A stretch of 48,059 bases of DNA from Pontibacter sp. HSC-14F20 (lineage in GTDB: Bacteria; Bacteroidota; Bacteroidia; Cytophagales; Hymenobacteraceae): NCBI RefSeq assembly GCF_019599265.1, contig NZ_JAHZTC010000027.1, positions 1 through 48,059 on the forward strand, read 5' to 3'. The translations under genes and the position numbers were made by a program. Shown one piece after another: positions 1-8,267 of this stretch (its first letter is position 1; each line of letters opens with the position of its first letter). Under the pieces are notes generated by a model. That model saw only the letters and a list, made by a program, of their open reading frames with translations, was not told the origin of the DNA and ran no database searches.

Positions 1-65
1 TTGCTCACATAATGCTCCAGGTACTCTTTATCTGATTCACTCAATTTTATTTCTATCTTCTCCAT
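1..65 (-). CDS. N-terminal fragment of an unidentified protein (partial)
   Basis: An ATG at 65 on the minus strand follows a good ribosome-binding site (AGGAGG about 5 bases upstream) and opens a frame that runs off the left edge after 21 codons. The visible start is MEKIEIKLSESDKEYLEHYV. This is charged and helical and resembles the first helix of helix-turn-helix proteins such as some IS630-type transposases, but 21 residues are too few for assignment. The convergent neighbour on its right is the broken LytTR regulator. Confidence 0.45.
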   Translation of the reverse strand, partial: MEKIEIKLSESDKEYLEHYVS

Positions 66-129
66 GCTTCCTCCTGCTTTTAAGGAAGAAACGCAATCAT
101 TACCTACTAAGTTGACTGTGTACTAGTAC

Positions 130-868
130 CTAACGGTCGGACAGGATAACCCGCCTGGCAATGTAATCCTGTAAGTCCTGCCGGAAGGTTTCCCCGATAG
201 GCACTTCCAAGTGATTGGTGAGCAGGACCGTGCGGCCTGCTACGCGTTGTATGTGTTGCTTTGCGATGATGAAGGATTTGTGCACCCGGATAAAATCGCC
301 GGAAGCATTCAACGTGTTTTCCATCTCCCGCATGGTTAGGTAAGCGACGTGCTTTTGCGTCGTGGTCGTAATTTTAACATAATTTTTCAGCCCTTCCACC
401 AAAACAATATCCCCCGGGGATATTTTAACATACTTGTTTTTTTTGGTCACTTTTTATAAAAAATGAGGTGTCTTGGCGAATAGGTGGGCGCGCTGGCTCC
501 TCCCGACGCTTCAGCAGCATATCGATAGTCATGGCAAACTTATTCATCCCGATAGGCTTTAGCAGGAAATGGTCCGCGCGTACCTCAAAAGCCTCCACGG
601 CATACTTTGAATGGGCCGTCGTGAATACCAGGAAAGCGGTCAACGATCGGAGGGACTTTGCCAGTTCCATACCGGAGAGGCGGGGCATGTCAATGTCCAT
701 GAAAATAAAATCATAGTTTTCCTCTCCCTGGCTTTCCATCAGCGCGGCTACCGGGTCCTGGTACGTTTTTGTAAGTTGTAGCCGGGGAATGGCCTGAATG
801 TAATCGGACAGGAGCTCAATCGCATGGCTTTCATCGTCGATCACCATACAGCGGTAAGTCTGTGTCAT
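130..868 (-). pseudogene. LytTR-family response regulator, split by a frameshift
   Basis: Two overlapping minus-strand frames make up one LytTR response regulator. The first (868 to 425) is a receiver domain with the acidic pocket (VIDDES), the phospho-acceptor in FMDIDMP and the conserved Lys in LLKPIG. The second (450 to 130) is a LytTR DNA-binding domain, with VEGLKNYVKI and a SFII segment typical of the family. The break lies in a run of eight A residues (minus strand, about 436-443). With seven A residues the frames join as ...SDQKNKYVK.... So either one A was inserted (mutation or assembly error) or the product needs +1 slippage. The second frame could start at a GTG at 450, but no ribosome-binding site is visible there. 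The protein is a paralogue of the regulator at 23103. No kinase is adjacent. Confidence 0.8.
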
Positions 869-1083
869 AGGCAGTATCCTGTGTTTGTTCTCAATGGTAT
901 GTTTTTCTAAGACGCGAATTGTTGTTAAGTTTCTCTTTTCAGGAATAAAACGGGTGATCCCAAAGGAAGCAGCGTCAGAAGCTAGGGTAATATAAAAATT
1001 ATTATGCTGATAAAGTACTTTTTGCGGAATATAACATCGGGTAGCCGGCTCTTGTCAGTCCTACACCACCTGGATCGGTCAGG

Positions 1084-1182
1084 ATCCGGCCGCTGTTGAA
1101 GCCATTGGCGTTCTATTCCGTGAGGAGGGTAGCAGCGACTCTGGTCTTCACCTATGGCAAGGCACGGGTGAAGATCACCTAG
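1084..1182 (+). pseudogene. Possible C-terminal remnant of an outer-membrane beta-barrel protein
   Basis: Translating 1084-1182 gives an open stretch ending ...FYSVRRVAATLVFTYGKARV..., followed by a stop. The pattern R-R-V/I-x-L-x-L-V-x-x-Y/F-G-K is the same as the last strand of the barrel protein at 3480-5918 (ARRIQLGLVYRFGK near its C-terminus). No start or upstream barrel is readable, and a stop codon occurs upstream in frame at 1042. I read it as a decayed 3' end. The rest of 869-1334 holds no convincing gene. Confidence 0.35.
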
Positions 1183-1334
1183 TGTAAGCTGTCGGCCATC
1201 GTACTTCGGAAAGTTTACTCATGAAAGCAGGAATTGCAGACCGGCAAGCTAAAGACGAGACAGCCCTGCTGTCCGTAGTTCCCGCACACTACAATAAAGG
1301 CACGTACTTTTACCTCTTTCTGAAAAACCTTCAC

Positions 1335-1369
1335 AAAAAAAGCACAGCCCCCTATGGGGGACTGTGCTT
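1335..1369 (-). terminator. Rho-independent terminator of the metallopeptidase gene
   Basis: The arms AGCACAG-CCCCC and GGGGG-(A)-CTGTGCT surround a TAT loop at 1341-1368. On the minus strand the hairpin is followed by a T run (A run at 1335-1340 on the plus strand). It lies 24 bases beyond the stop codon of the 1393-2196 gene. Confidence 0.85.
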
Positions 1370-1392
1370 TCCATACGATTCAAGTTAACAGA

Positions 1393-2196
1393 CTACTGGT
1401 ACAGGTAGCGCAGGGCTGTTCTGTCGTTGGAGTTGAAGTAGCGGTTCACGCCGGTGCCGATGCAGGCCAGCATCCAGGAGTTCGGATCAGCACCTGTCGG
1501 TGTGCCCGGGATGTGCACAGCACCCACTGTAGAGGCACCCTCGTTGTAGTACGAACCACCGCAGCTGTAGGCTCTGTTCATGTAGTCGGTGTGGCGGAAG
1601 CCGATCGTGTGGCCGATCTCGTGCGCCAGGATCGTGGCCAGGTAATTGGTGCCCGGGTTAGAGCCCAGGTAGTCTGAGTTCACGCGGATGGCGTTGTAGG
1701 GGTTGCCACCGGAAGGGAAGCCGGCAGAGGCCAGGTAAGAAGAGCCGCTTGGCGCTTTCGACACCAGGATGTTGTAGCCCGAGGACACGCGGCGGAACTT
1801 CAGGCGCAGGTTCTCTGCGTTGAAGCGGCGGATGGCCTCGTCGAGCGCCGACACATAAGAGGAAGGCAGGCTGGTGGTGATCGCCACGTTGATGGTGCGA
1901 CTGGAGCCCACGCTTACCAGGTTGTTGGTGCGGTACTGCTCCTCCTCACCCACGCGCAGGGCCGTGGTCTCAGGAGAGGCCTGCAGGTCGCTGTCAGAGA
2001 AGAAGATGTCACCCTCCACAATGTAGCCGCCCTCGGTGCGCTGCACATTGTCGGTGTTGAAACCCATCTCTGAGATTTTAGCCATGGTGAGGGGTGAAAT
2101 CTCGTTGGCTGTTACTTCAGCCTCTTCTTTCTGGCAAGAGGAGAAACCAAACATGACCGCAAGGGCCAGGAGCGAAAAGAGTCGTAATTTTTTCAT
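1393..2196 (-). CDS. Lipoprotein metallopeptidase, M57/HEIGH type
   Basis: A 267-residue protein from ATG 2196. The open frame extends upstream to 2310, but this ATG places a lipoprotein signal peptide at the very start: MKKLRLF, a hydrophobic run, then FSSC with the lipid-modified Cys at residue 21. The zinc motif HEIGHTIGFRH lies at residues 192-202, with His192, His196 and His202 as ligands and Glu193 as catalytic base. This matches the M57 family (dual-action HEIGH metallopeptidase), which is common in Bacteroidota. A membrane-anchored periplasmic or outer-face protease is expected. A Cys pair at about residues 211 and 245 could form a disulfide. It is monocistronic, with a strong terminator immediately downstream. 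Any link to the neighbouring lanthipeptide cluster is unsupported. Confidence 0.88.
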   Translation of the reverse strand: MKKLRLFSLLALAVMFGFSSCQKEEAEVTANEISPLTMAKISEMGFNTDNVQRTEGGYIVEGDIFFSDSDLQASPETTALRVGEEEQYRTNNLVSVGSSRTINVAITTSLPSSYVSALDEAIRRFNAENLRLKFRRVSSGYNILVSKAPSGSSYLASAGFPSGGNPYNAIRVNSDYLGSNPGTNYLATILAHEIGHTIGFRHTDYMNRAYSCGGSYYNEGASTVGAVHIPGTPTGADPNSWMLACIGTGVNRYFNSNDRTALRYLYQ

Positions 2197-2378
2197 AAAG
2201 GAACTGGTTTTAAGTGAGATGATGATTTGATTACGAGTAAGTTGCAAAAGGATTTCGGTGGTTGGTAATTTATTACACGAACTCCCTGGATCACGGGACA
2301 AACACGGCACAAAGCTTTATTCTCCGTGGTATTGTATGCGACGGTAAACAACTCTACCGTGCTTTGTGAAGTGCCGGG

Positions 2379-2831
2379 TTAGACCGATGGAGGGTTGCCG
2401 CCTTGCTGGAAACGCCGAACCAGCTCCTGGAAAGAAAAGGTAAAATAAGTGCCATCGGCAATCAGGGTTTCAAGGGCGACGCGCAGTTCATCAGGTTCCG
2501 TATTCTTGAGTACAAACCCGCGAACACCACATTCCAGAAGCCGCCAGATGACTACTGGGTCACATTCCGAGGAGAGTATCAGGATCTTTAACTGCGGGTA
2601 GTGCCTCGTAAGCCATGAGGCCGTTTCTATGCCATCCATAACGGGCATGCAGATATCAAGCAGGACGAGGTCCGGTAGTCGCCCGGAACCGAGTTGAAGC
2701 ACCAGGTCTTTCCCGTGCGCTGCCTCAATGGTAACAGAAAATCCGTTCATTCCATCAATTAAGGCAACCATTTCCCTGCGAAAGCGCGGGTGATCGTCCA
2801 CCATGGCTATGTTACAAATGACTGGATGCAT
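2379..2831 (-). CDS. Receiver-only response regulator (NarL/FixJ-like)
   Basis: A 150-residue protein with a complete receiver domain: acidic pair in MVDDHP, phospho-Asp in LLDICMP, conserved Ser in LILSSE and Lys in VLKN. The LILSSE...GVRGFVLKN pattern is that of NarL/LuxR-type regulators. The frame stops after a short tail (ELVRRFQQGG...), where such proteins normally carry a helix-turn-helix of about 60 residues. It is therefore either a stand-alone receiver, as in phosphorelays, or a truncated regulator. No kinase is adjacent. The downstream gap 2197-2378 holds nothing recognised. Confidence 0.75.
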   Translation of the reverse strand: MHPVICNIAMVDDHPRFRREMVALIDGMNGFSVTIEAAHGKDLVLQLGSGRLPDLVLLDICMPVMDGIETASWLTRHYPQLKILILSSECDPVVIWRLLECGVRGFVLKNTEPDELRVALETLIADGTYFTFSFQELVRRFQQGGNPPSV

Positions 2832-3334
2832 GGTGCGTTTCTTTTACTGGGTACTGGACCTGGGTTAGTGATTGGCGACATGCTGCCATTGGCTTAAGAA
2901 TAAGGGCAATACTAGCCAGATAATATGGCGCTTGATCTTTTTTTACACCAACGCTAACCTGGCTGGGACAAAGGGGCTGTTATGGCCGGAGTCGTCCCTA
3001 TCGCTACACAGGGAAAAGGGGCTACCAGGTAGCCTGTTGCTTCCACAGGCGGATAACTGCCATTTTAGCCTAAAATCTTGAGAGAATGCTATATCAGCTG
3101 CGGCATTTATAAGGTCTTCGGGGGCAGCTCCGGCGGCAGGCTGCGGAGCACATGCCAGCTTGCCTTTCAGGGTATCTGCCAGTTGCGTGCATGACCGGTA
3201 ATCGTACTGCAGAATGCCGGGTTGGATGATAACTATAATTAGAGAAACATTGCACTCGCTACCCGATCAGTAGGACGGGAAAACCCGCTTTCTCCCAAGC
3301 CTCTTACTTTCAGCAGCAGCCTGACGCTTACTTT
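2832..3334. other. Intergenic region, no gene seen
   Basis: There is no coding sequence with recognisable similarity between the receiver gene and the first operator of the lanthipeptide cluster. Short frames here lack coding character. Confidence 0.6.
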
Positions 3335-3361
3335 GTCTAAGGCTTTGACAGGTTAGTCTAA
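3335..3361 (+). promoter_or_regulatory. LytTR-type operator A (barrel/LanC operon)
   Basis: CTTTGTCTAAGGC is followed by a second GTCTAA. The two GTCTAA copies start at 3335 and 3356, 21 bp apart. The same arrangement recurs upstream of the three precursors, the exporter operon and the small precursor at 28672. A weak -7-like TTGCTTTA lies at 3390-3397, 34 bp after the second repeat, the same offset as at the precursor promoters. The paired-repeat architecture matches LytTR binding sites; assignment to the regulator at 23103 is inference. Confidence 0.7.
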
Positions 3362-3479
3362 TATTCTTTCTATTTCTTTCTATCCATGCTTGCTTTAAAC
3401 CATAAATCGCGGGCAGGGTGTGGATCTGATGCGAATCCCTCTCAACCCAGCGCTTAATTGAAACCTTAACTTATACAGT

Positions 3480-5918
3480 ATGAAAACGAGAGAAAGATTC
3501 CAGGCGATCAAGTGCTGGCTTTTGCTTATCACGGGGCTCTCCCTGGTGGGCTCTCTGCAGGCCCAGCATGTGATTTCCGGCAAAGTGCTGGAAAAAAACA
3601 ATAGTGGTGTGCCCTTTGCTTCGGTTACCCTGCTAAAGGCCAGTGATAGCACGCTGGTGAAGGGGGCAATGACAGGGGAGGACGGTCACTTTCAGTTAAT
3701 GCAGCCTGTGCCGGGAACATATTTCCTGGCAGTATCCTATGTGGGATTCTCCAAACACCGCAGTGAGGTTTTCTCATACGCCGGACAGGAGCTGGAGCTT
3801 TCCCCCATCATCCTGCAGCCAACGTCGAATACTTTGGGGGAGGTGACCATCCAAGCGGAACGTCAGGTGGTCCAGCGAAAGGCAGACCGTTATGTGATGG
3901 ACGTGACGGCCAGTTCTTTTCAATCGGACAACCTGATTGATATTTTCCATGCTTTGCCCTTTGTGCAGGTAAAAGGAGAAGAAATCACCATTAATGGCAA
4001 AGGAGGCGTGTTGATCCTGCTGGACAATGTGCAGATGCCGGGCGCCACGTTGAGTACCGTCCTGGAGACCATGACAGGAGACGAGGTAGAAAAGATCGAG
4101 TTTATCACAAACCCCTCTGCCCGCTACCCGGCCAGCGTCGGAACCGTGATCCAGATCACAACCAAAAGATCCAAGCAATACGGCATGACGGGGTCTGCCA
4201 GGCTTACTGCCTCTCAGGGCAACAGGGGCAGGGTTCTCGGAGGCACCTCCCTGACATTTCGGAGAGAGAAATGGGTGGCCAATGTGAACCTGAACCATAC
4301 TATGGGAAACGCACTGTCAGAGAACAACGGTTACCGGGTTCTGCGATCAAACGGACAGCGCGTAGTCCTGCACCAGGACCTCATCTCCTCTTTCAACACA
4401 CAGAAGCCCTCCCTGCGTGGAAGCTTTGAGTATACCCTCAATAAGAACAATACGTTGGGTGTGCAAGCCTCCACTGCCTATAGCAGGACAATGGATAACA
4501 GCCTGACGCAGAACAGAATTCGTTTCTCGACCGAAGTAAACGGAGCGACCGACTCCCTGCTTTCCACTGACTTCAGGGATTACGGCCACAGCCTGTTACA
4601 GAATTACAGCGCCTACTACAAGCACAAATTCGGTAAGATGGGCAAGTCCTTTGACCTGATTTTTACCTATACGCCGGTAGAGCGCAGGGAAAACACCGAA
4701 ATGCTTTTCCAGGAATTGCTGAACCCGCAGGGGGGGCTGATCCGGCCTTTGCGTACCGTTCGGAACACCAATGCGAGCCAGGCCGATATCCTTGTAGGAC
4801 AGATGGATTGGGAACTCCCTTATCAGAATGACTGGAATATTTCCACAGGCGCCAAAGTGACGCACTCCAAAAATAATACCCGGCCCACACAGGAAGTGCT
4901 GTCCGACAGAGGGTTTGTCCGGGAAGAGGAGTTCAGCTTCCAGAACAACTTTGAGGAAAGTATTCTGGCGGGATACGCCTCCGTTAACAAAACGGTCAAT
5001 AAAAAAACCCAGATCAATGCGGGGCTGCGGACAGAGTATGCCTTGATGCAGGTAGATAATCTGACAACCGGTGCCAGGGTGGTGGATCGGAACTTCCTGG
5101 ATTTTTTTCCGAACCTGATGGTCAACTACACGCTCTCGGATGATCTGCAGGTCACTGCAAATTACAGGGCTACCATCCAACGGCCGGGATTTCAGTCGTT
5201 AACGCCGTTCAGGACCTACCTGGATGACTTTACCATCACGGAGGGAAATCCGGCCTTGCGCCCTAAATACACTAGTTCTTACGCATTGAATACCGTCTAC
5301 AAGGGCAATCTATACCTTGAGATGGAGTACAAAAGTGAAAAAGATATCTATACCCAGCTGCCGGAGGCGGTAGGGGACATCACGATCTGGAAGGACCGGA
5401 ATTTTGACCTTAGCTCCTACAGCCTGGTCGGAAATTACAGCTATCGTTTCACATCCTGGTGGTCTGGAAGCGTGTTTGCCTACGGAGCTGTTTTTGAGGC
5501 GGCAATCGATTCAAAGGATTTCAACAAGGTGACCATACCACGTAGCCTCTACCATACTTTTGGACTGGAGAATACCTTTTCGCTTCCGGCGGGCCTGCGA
5601 CTGGAAACCTCTTTCAAATATACGGGCCCCTTCCGCTACGGGATGATCGATATCGTCTCCAACAACTATTCCCGCATTGCCTTGAAGGGAGACCTGCTGG
5701 ATAAAAAGCTGCAGTACACATTGGCTGTGACGGACCTGTTCAGAGGTGATGTGACAGGGGGGGCGATTAACGCGTTCAATGTGGAGACCAACCTGGTGAA
5801 TTACTATGATGCCAGGAGAATCCAGCTCGGTCTGGTCTATCGGTTTGGAAAGAATACGGTCAAAGATGCTCGAAGCAAGAAAATGGGGAATGAGGATGTA
5901 CTGGACCGGGTAGAGTAG
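3480..5918 (+). CDS. Outer-membrane beta-barrel family protein with carboxypeptidase-like domain
   Basis: An 812-residue protein. It has a signal peptide (residues 1-29, ending LQAQ), a carboxypeptidase-regulatory-like beta-sandwich at about 31-115 (ISGKVLEKNNSGVPFASVTL, GTYFLAVSYVGF), a plug-like region at about 115-230 (LGEVTIQAER, ITINGKGGVLILLDN, IEFITNPSARY) and a long barrel to the C-terminus (QLGLVYRFGKN). This is the Bacteroidota OMP_b-brl_3 architecture, related to TonB-dependent receptors but without an obvious TonB box. It is first in an operon with the LanC-like genes and sits behind a cluster operator, so export, re-uptake or self-protection against the lanthipeptide are plausible roles. 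None is shown by sequence. Confidence 0.85.
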   Translation: MKTRERFQAIKCWLLLITGLSLVGSLQAQHVISGKVLEKNNSGVPFASVTLLKASDSTLVKGAMTGEDGHFQLMQPVPGTYFLAVSYVGFSKHRSEVFSYAGQELELSPIILQPTSNTLGEVTIQAERQVVQRKADRYVMDVTASSFQSDNLIDIFHALPFVQVKGEEITINGKGGVLILLDNVQMPGATLSTVLETMTGDEVEKIEFITNPSARYPASVGTVIQITTKRSKQYGMTGSARLTASQGNRGRVLGGTSLTFRREKWVANVNLNHTMGNALSENNGYRVLRSNGQRVVLHQDLISSFNTQKPSLRGSFEYTLNKNNTLGVQASTAYSRTMDNSLTQNRIRFSTEVNGATDSLLSTDFRDYGHSLLQNYSAYYKHKFGKMGKSFDLIFTYTPVERRENTEMLFQELLNPQGGLIRPLRTVRNTNASQADILVGQMDWELPYQNDWNISTGAKVTHSKNNTRPTQEVLSDRGFVREEEFSFQNNFEESILAGYASVNKTVNKKTQINAGLRTEYALMQVDNLTTGARVVDRNFLDFFPNLMVNYTLSDDLQVTANYRATIQRPGFQSLTPFRTYLDDFTITEGNPALRPKYTSSYALNTVYKGNLYLEMEYKSEKDIYTQLPEAVGDITIWKDRNFDLSSYSLVGNYSYRFTSWWSGSVFAYGAVFEAAIDSKDFNKVTIPRSLYHTFGLENTFSLPAGLRLETSFKYTGPFRYGMIDIVSNNYSRIALKGDLLDKKLQYTLAVTDLFRGDVTGGAINAFNVETNLVNYYDARRIQLGLVYRFGKNTVKDARSKKMGNEDVLDRVE

Positions 5919-5977
5919 TAGAAGACGTCTATTCTCCAGCTTTTTAAGCCCTTCAAATACCTTTTACTACACACAAT

Positions 5978-7027
5978 ATGGAACTACTATATAAGCTTAA
6001 TACAGCAATCACTGAAAGTGACAGAAAGTTTAAGTATGCAAAAGTGCTTGCATTTCTTCAAAATCAGGAAGTAGATGCTTTGGGGATTTCCGCGGATTTA
6101 AAAGGGCTGTATGATCAGTATAGTGAGCAGATTAGAGCAATCAACGGGGAAATGTTCAGGCCGCAGGCGGATTACCAACAGATTCTGGCAAATCTCCACG
6201 CCGTGGAGCAGGAGGTACACCAAAATAAACGATTGACTCCTGCCTTAAGGAGATATATAGCAGTGCAGATATTTCCTAAAACAGCCTATTGCTATTACAA
6301 GCTAAAGGATTTATCACAGGCTGAGCATTATTTGGAACAAAAGTTCCGGCTTGGGATTGAGCTGGTGAAGGAGGGGAATTTTTTTGAATTCTATGACCTG
6401 TTGGAGCAGGTGCTCAATCGTAACAAGGTGTTGCTTGCCCAAAATAGGATGGATGAATGTATCCAACAGTGGGCTGAACTGTTCAGGTTCCTGCTAAATG
6501 GACACAGTTCCAGTTGGCCGTTTTTACACTTTGACATTTCTTTTACGGAGACAGGGCTCTTCAAAATACTGAAAGAGTACACCTTTTTTAATTTCCTGAA
6601 TGTCTATATCAATGATTATATGAAGTTTAATGTCTACCCGAATCCTTCCGTCATCTTCTCTCCCTGGTACAGTGACATGGAGGTGAATACAACGGAGAGA
6701 CTGGCCATTTATAGGTATATCAACCTGCAGGAACGCGTACCCAAGATACCGCTTGACAAATTTATCAGTGAGGTAGTTGAATTCACGCAGCTTTTTGAGA
6801 ATAAAAACTACTTGAACCTGAGATGTTCCTTGATCGCCTCCCTGGTTGATAAGCTGGAAGTAGCTACCATACCTGCACAACAGAAATCTGTCCAGGCTGC
6901 TTTCCTGATTGATTACCTGAACGGACTTGCTACTGGAATAGCGTGGGTCCATAAGTTGACTGCCAAGCTTGAAAAACTGGTGTCGGCACAAGGAGTCCTG
7001 GCAAAATGTATTGAAAAAGAGCGCTAA
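5978..7027 (+). CDS. Unrecognised cluster protein, helical (349 aa)
   Basis: I do not recognise this family. The protein is soluble, with no signal peptide or membrane segment, and appears almost entirely alpha-helical. A stretch at about residues 105-165 (YCYYKLKDLSQAEHYLEQK...) looks like one or two tetratricopeptide-type hairpins. Aromatic residues are plentiful in the middle (WPFLHFDISF, EYTFFNFLNVYIND). It starts 59 bases after the barrel gene and is followed 10 bases later by the first LanC-like gene, so it is almost certainly co-transcribed. The position suggests a scaffold, chaperone or regulatory partner of the modification enzymes. Base composition here is more AT-rich than in the barrel gene. 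Confidence 0.7.
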   Translation: MELLYKLNTAITESDRKFKYAKVLAFLQNQEVDALGISADLKGLYDQYSEQIRAINGEMFRPQADYQQILANLHAVEQEVHQNKRLTPALRRYIAVQIFPKTAYCYYKLKDLSQAEHYLEQKFRLGIELVKEGNFFEFYDLLEQVLNRNKVLLAQNRMDECIQQWAELFRFLLNGHSSSWPFLHFDISFTETGLFKILKEYTFFNFLNVYINDYMKFNVYPNPSVIFSPWYSDMEVNTTERLAIYRYINLQERVPKIPLDKFISEVVEFTQLFENKNYLNLRCSLIASLVDKLEVATIPAQQKSVQAAFLIDYLNGLATGIAWVHKLTAKLEKLVSAQGVLAKCIEKER

Positions 7028-7037
7028 TAAACTTGAA

Positions 7038-8267
7038 ATGTCAATGATGAACGAACTATTGGTAAAAGAGCAGGTTCCGGTGTCAACTGCTACACAGGCT
7101 GAACTGAGTTACTTACTAACCAGAATCGAAGCCAGTGTAAGCAGCAATATCGCACACTTAGAAAATTCTACGTTGAGCAGTGGTTGGTTAGGAGCCTGTC
7201 TTTTTTACTGCCAGTACGCGCAGTATACCGGCAACGACCTTTATTTTGAAAAAGCGAAAACGTACCTGGATAAAGCGCTGGAACGGGCTGATTACAAGTT
7301 CTACAAAAGGGTTTATCCCACAGACTCATACGATGCGAACATTGCAGGGCTGGGCACTTTCCTGCTCAAATCCGCTGAGCAAGGGTATCTGAATTTTGAT
7401 GCAAGCTCCTGGCTGGAACATATTGAGGGTACCCTGCACCTGCTCTGCAAAAATAAACTTGAACAAGCGGATTTTAGTATTTTTTCAGGCGCCTTAGCCA
7501 CAGGTAATTTCCTATTGTCAGCGCCGGGCTCAGCCCCTAATCAACAACTACTCGCTGAGATAGTGGAGTCCATTGAACGCCATGCGATACCAGATCCATC
7601 AGGGGGGATATACTGGACCAGTCCCAGACTGCATAACAAGGTCTACCTGGGAATAAGCCATGGCAGCTGTATGATCATTTCCTTCCTATGCGGTGTGTTT
7701 GAGCGGGGATTACTAAAGGACAAATGCCAGGCACTTATTGGACAGGCAGCCGCGTTTGTTTTGAAATGCAAGCGAAATAATCCCAAAGGATTGTTTCCCC
7801 ATGTCCTGGGCGAAGGGGTTCAGGATACCCAGTTCAGCCTATGCTACGGGGATTTAGGCGTTGGGTATGGTCTGCTGAAAGGAGGCCTTGCAACAGGGAA
7901 CGAAGACTTGGTGGCTGAGGCCAGGGAAGTGTTAGGGAAATGCCTGGAAAGAACCTATGAGGATGGGCTGACCTACGATGGCAGTATGACATACGGCGCT
8001 TCGGGAGTGGCTTATTTGTTTCGGAAGCTTTCAAAGCTAGATCCAGCGGAAGCGAAATACCAACAAGCCTATCAGTATTGGATTCACCAAATTCCCCGCT
8101 ACGCAACCGGAGATAACGAGTTTTGTGGGTTTCAGTCCTTCTTCAAGCCGGAATCAGGCCTGTTCAACCTGTCTTATGGGTGGGGAATCATTGGGATTGG
8201 TGTTGCTGTGATGCAATTTCTGAATGAGGATCTTCCTACCATTGAAGGGATTAACCATGGTATATAG
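7038..8267 (+). CDS. LanC-like protein lacking the zinc Cys-His pair
   Basis: 409 residues from ATG 7038. An upstream ATG at 6969 would overlap the previous gene by 59 bases, so I chose the internal start just after its stop. LanC landmarks are present: SHG (His208, equivalent to the catalytic His212 of nisin cyclase NisC) and LCYGDLGVG (Cys269, the first zinc ligand). Where LanC has Cys-His-Gly plus Gly, this protein reads MTYGASGVA, with Thr318-Tyr319 replacing the second and third zinc ligands. It therefore probably cannot hold the catalytic zinc normally. It may be a pseudo-cyclase partner of the complete LanC encoded next to it, whose start overlaps this stop by 11 bases. Confidence 0.82.
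   Translation: MSMMNELLVKEQVPVSTATQAELSYLLTRIEASVSSNIAHLENSTLSSGWLGACLFYCQYAQYTGNDLYFEKAKTYLDKALERADYKFYKRVYPTDSYDANIAGLGTFLLKSAEQGYLNFDASSWLEHIEGTLHLLCKNKLEQADFSIFSGALATGNFLLSAPGSAPNQQLLAEIVESIERHAIPDPSGGIYWTSPRLHNKVYLGISHGSCMIISFLCGVFERGLLKDKCQALIGQAAAFVLKCKRNNPKGLFPHVLGEGVQDTQFSLCYGDLGVGYGLLKGGLATGNEDLVAEAREVLGKCLERTYEDGLTYDGSMTYGASGVAYLFRKLSKLDPAEAKYQQAYQYWIHQIPRYATGDNEFCGFQSFFKPESGLFNLSYGWGIIGIGVAVMQFLNEDLPTIEGINHGI

Noticed and set aside
905..930. TTCTAA motif upstream of the broken LytTR regulator as a seventh operator
   Set aside because: No second matching repeat lies 21-22 bp away.
1220..1380. Small plus-strand frame with ATG at 1220
   Set aside because: It runs through the terminator hairpin of the metallopeptidase gene and shows no coding character.
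6969..7037. Upstream ATG for the first LanC-like protein
   Set aside because: It overlaps the preceding gene by 59 bases and adds a segment without LanC similarity; the ATG at 7038 lies just after the stop.
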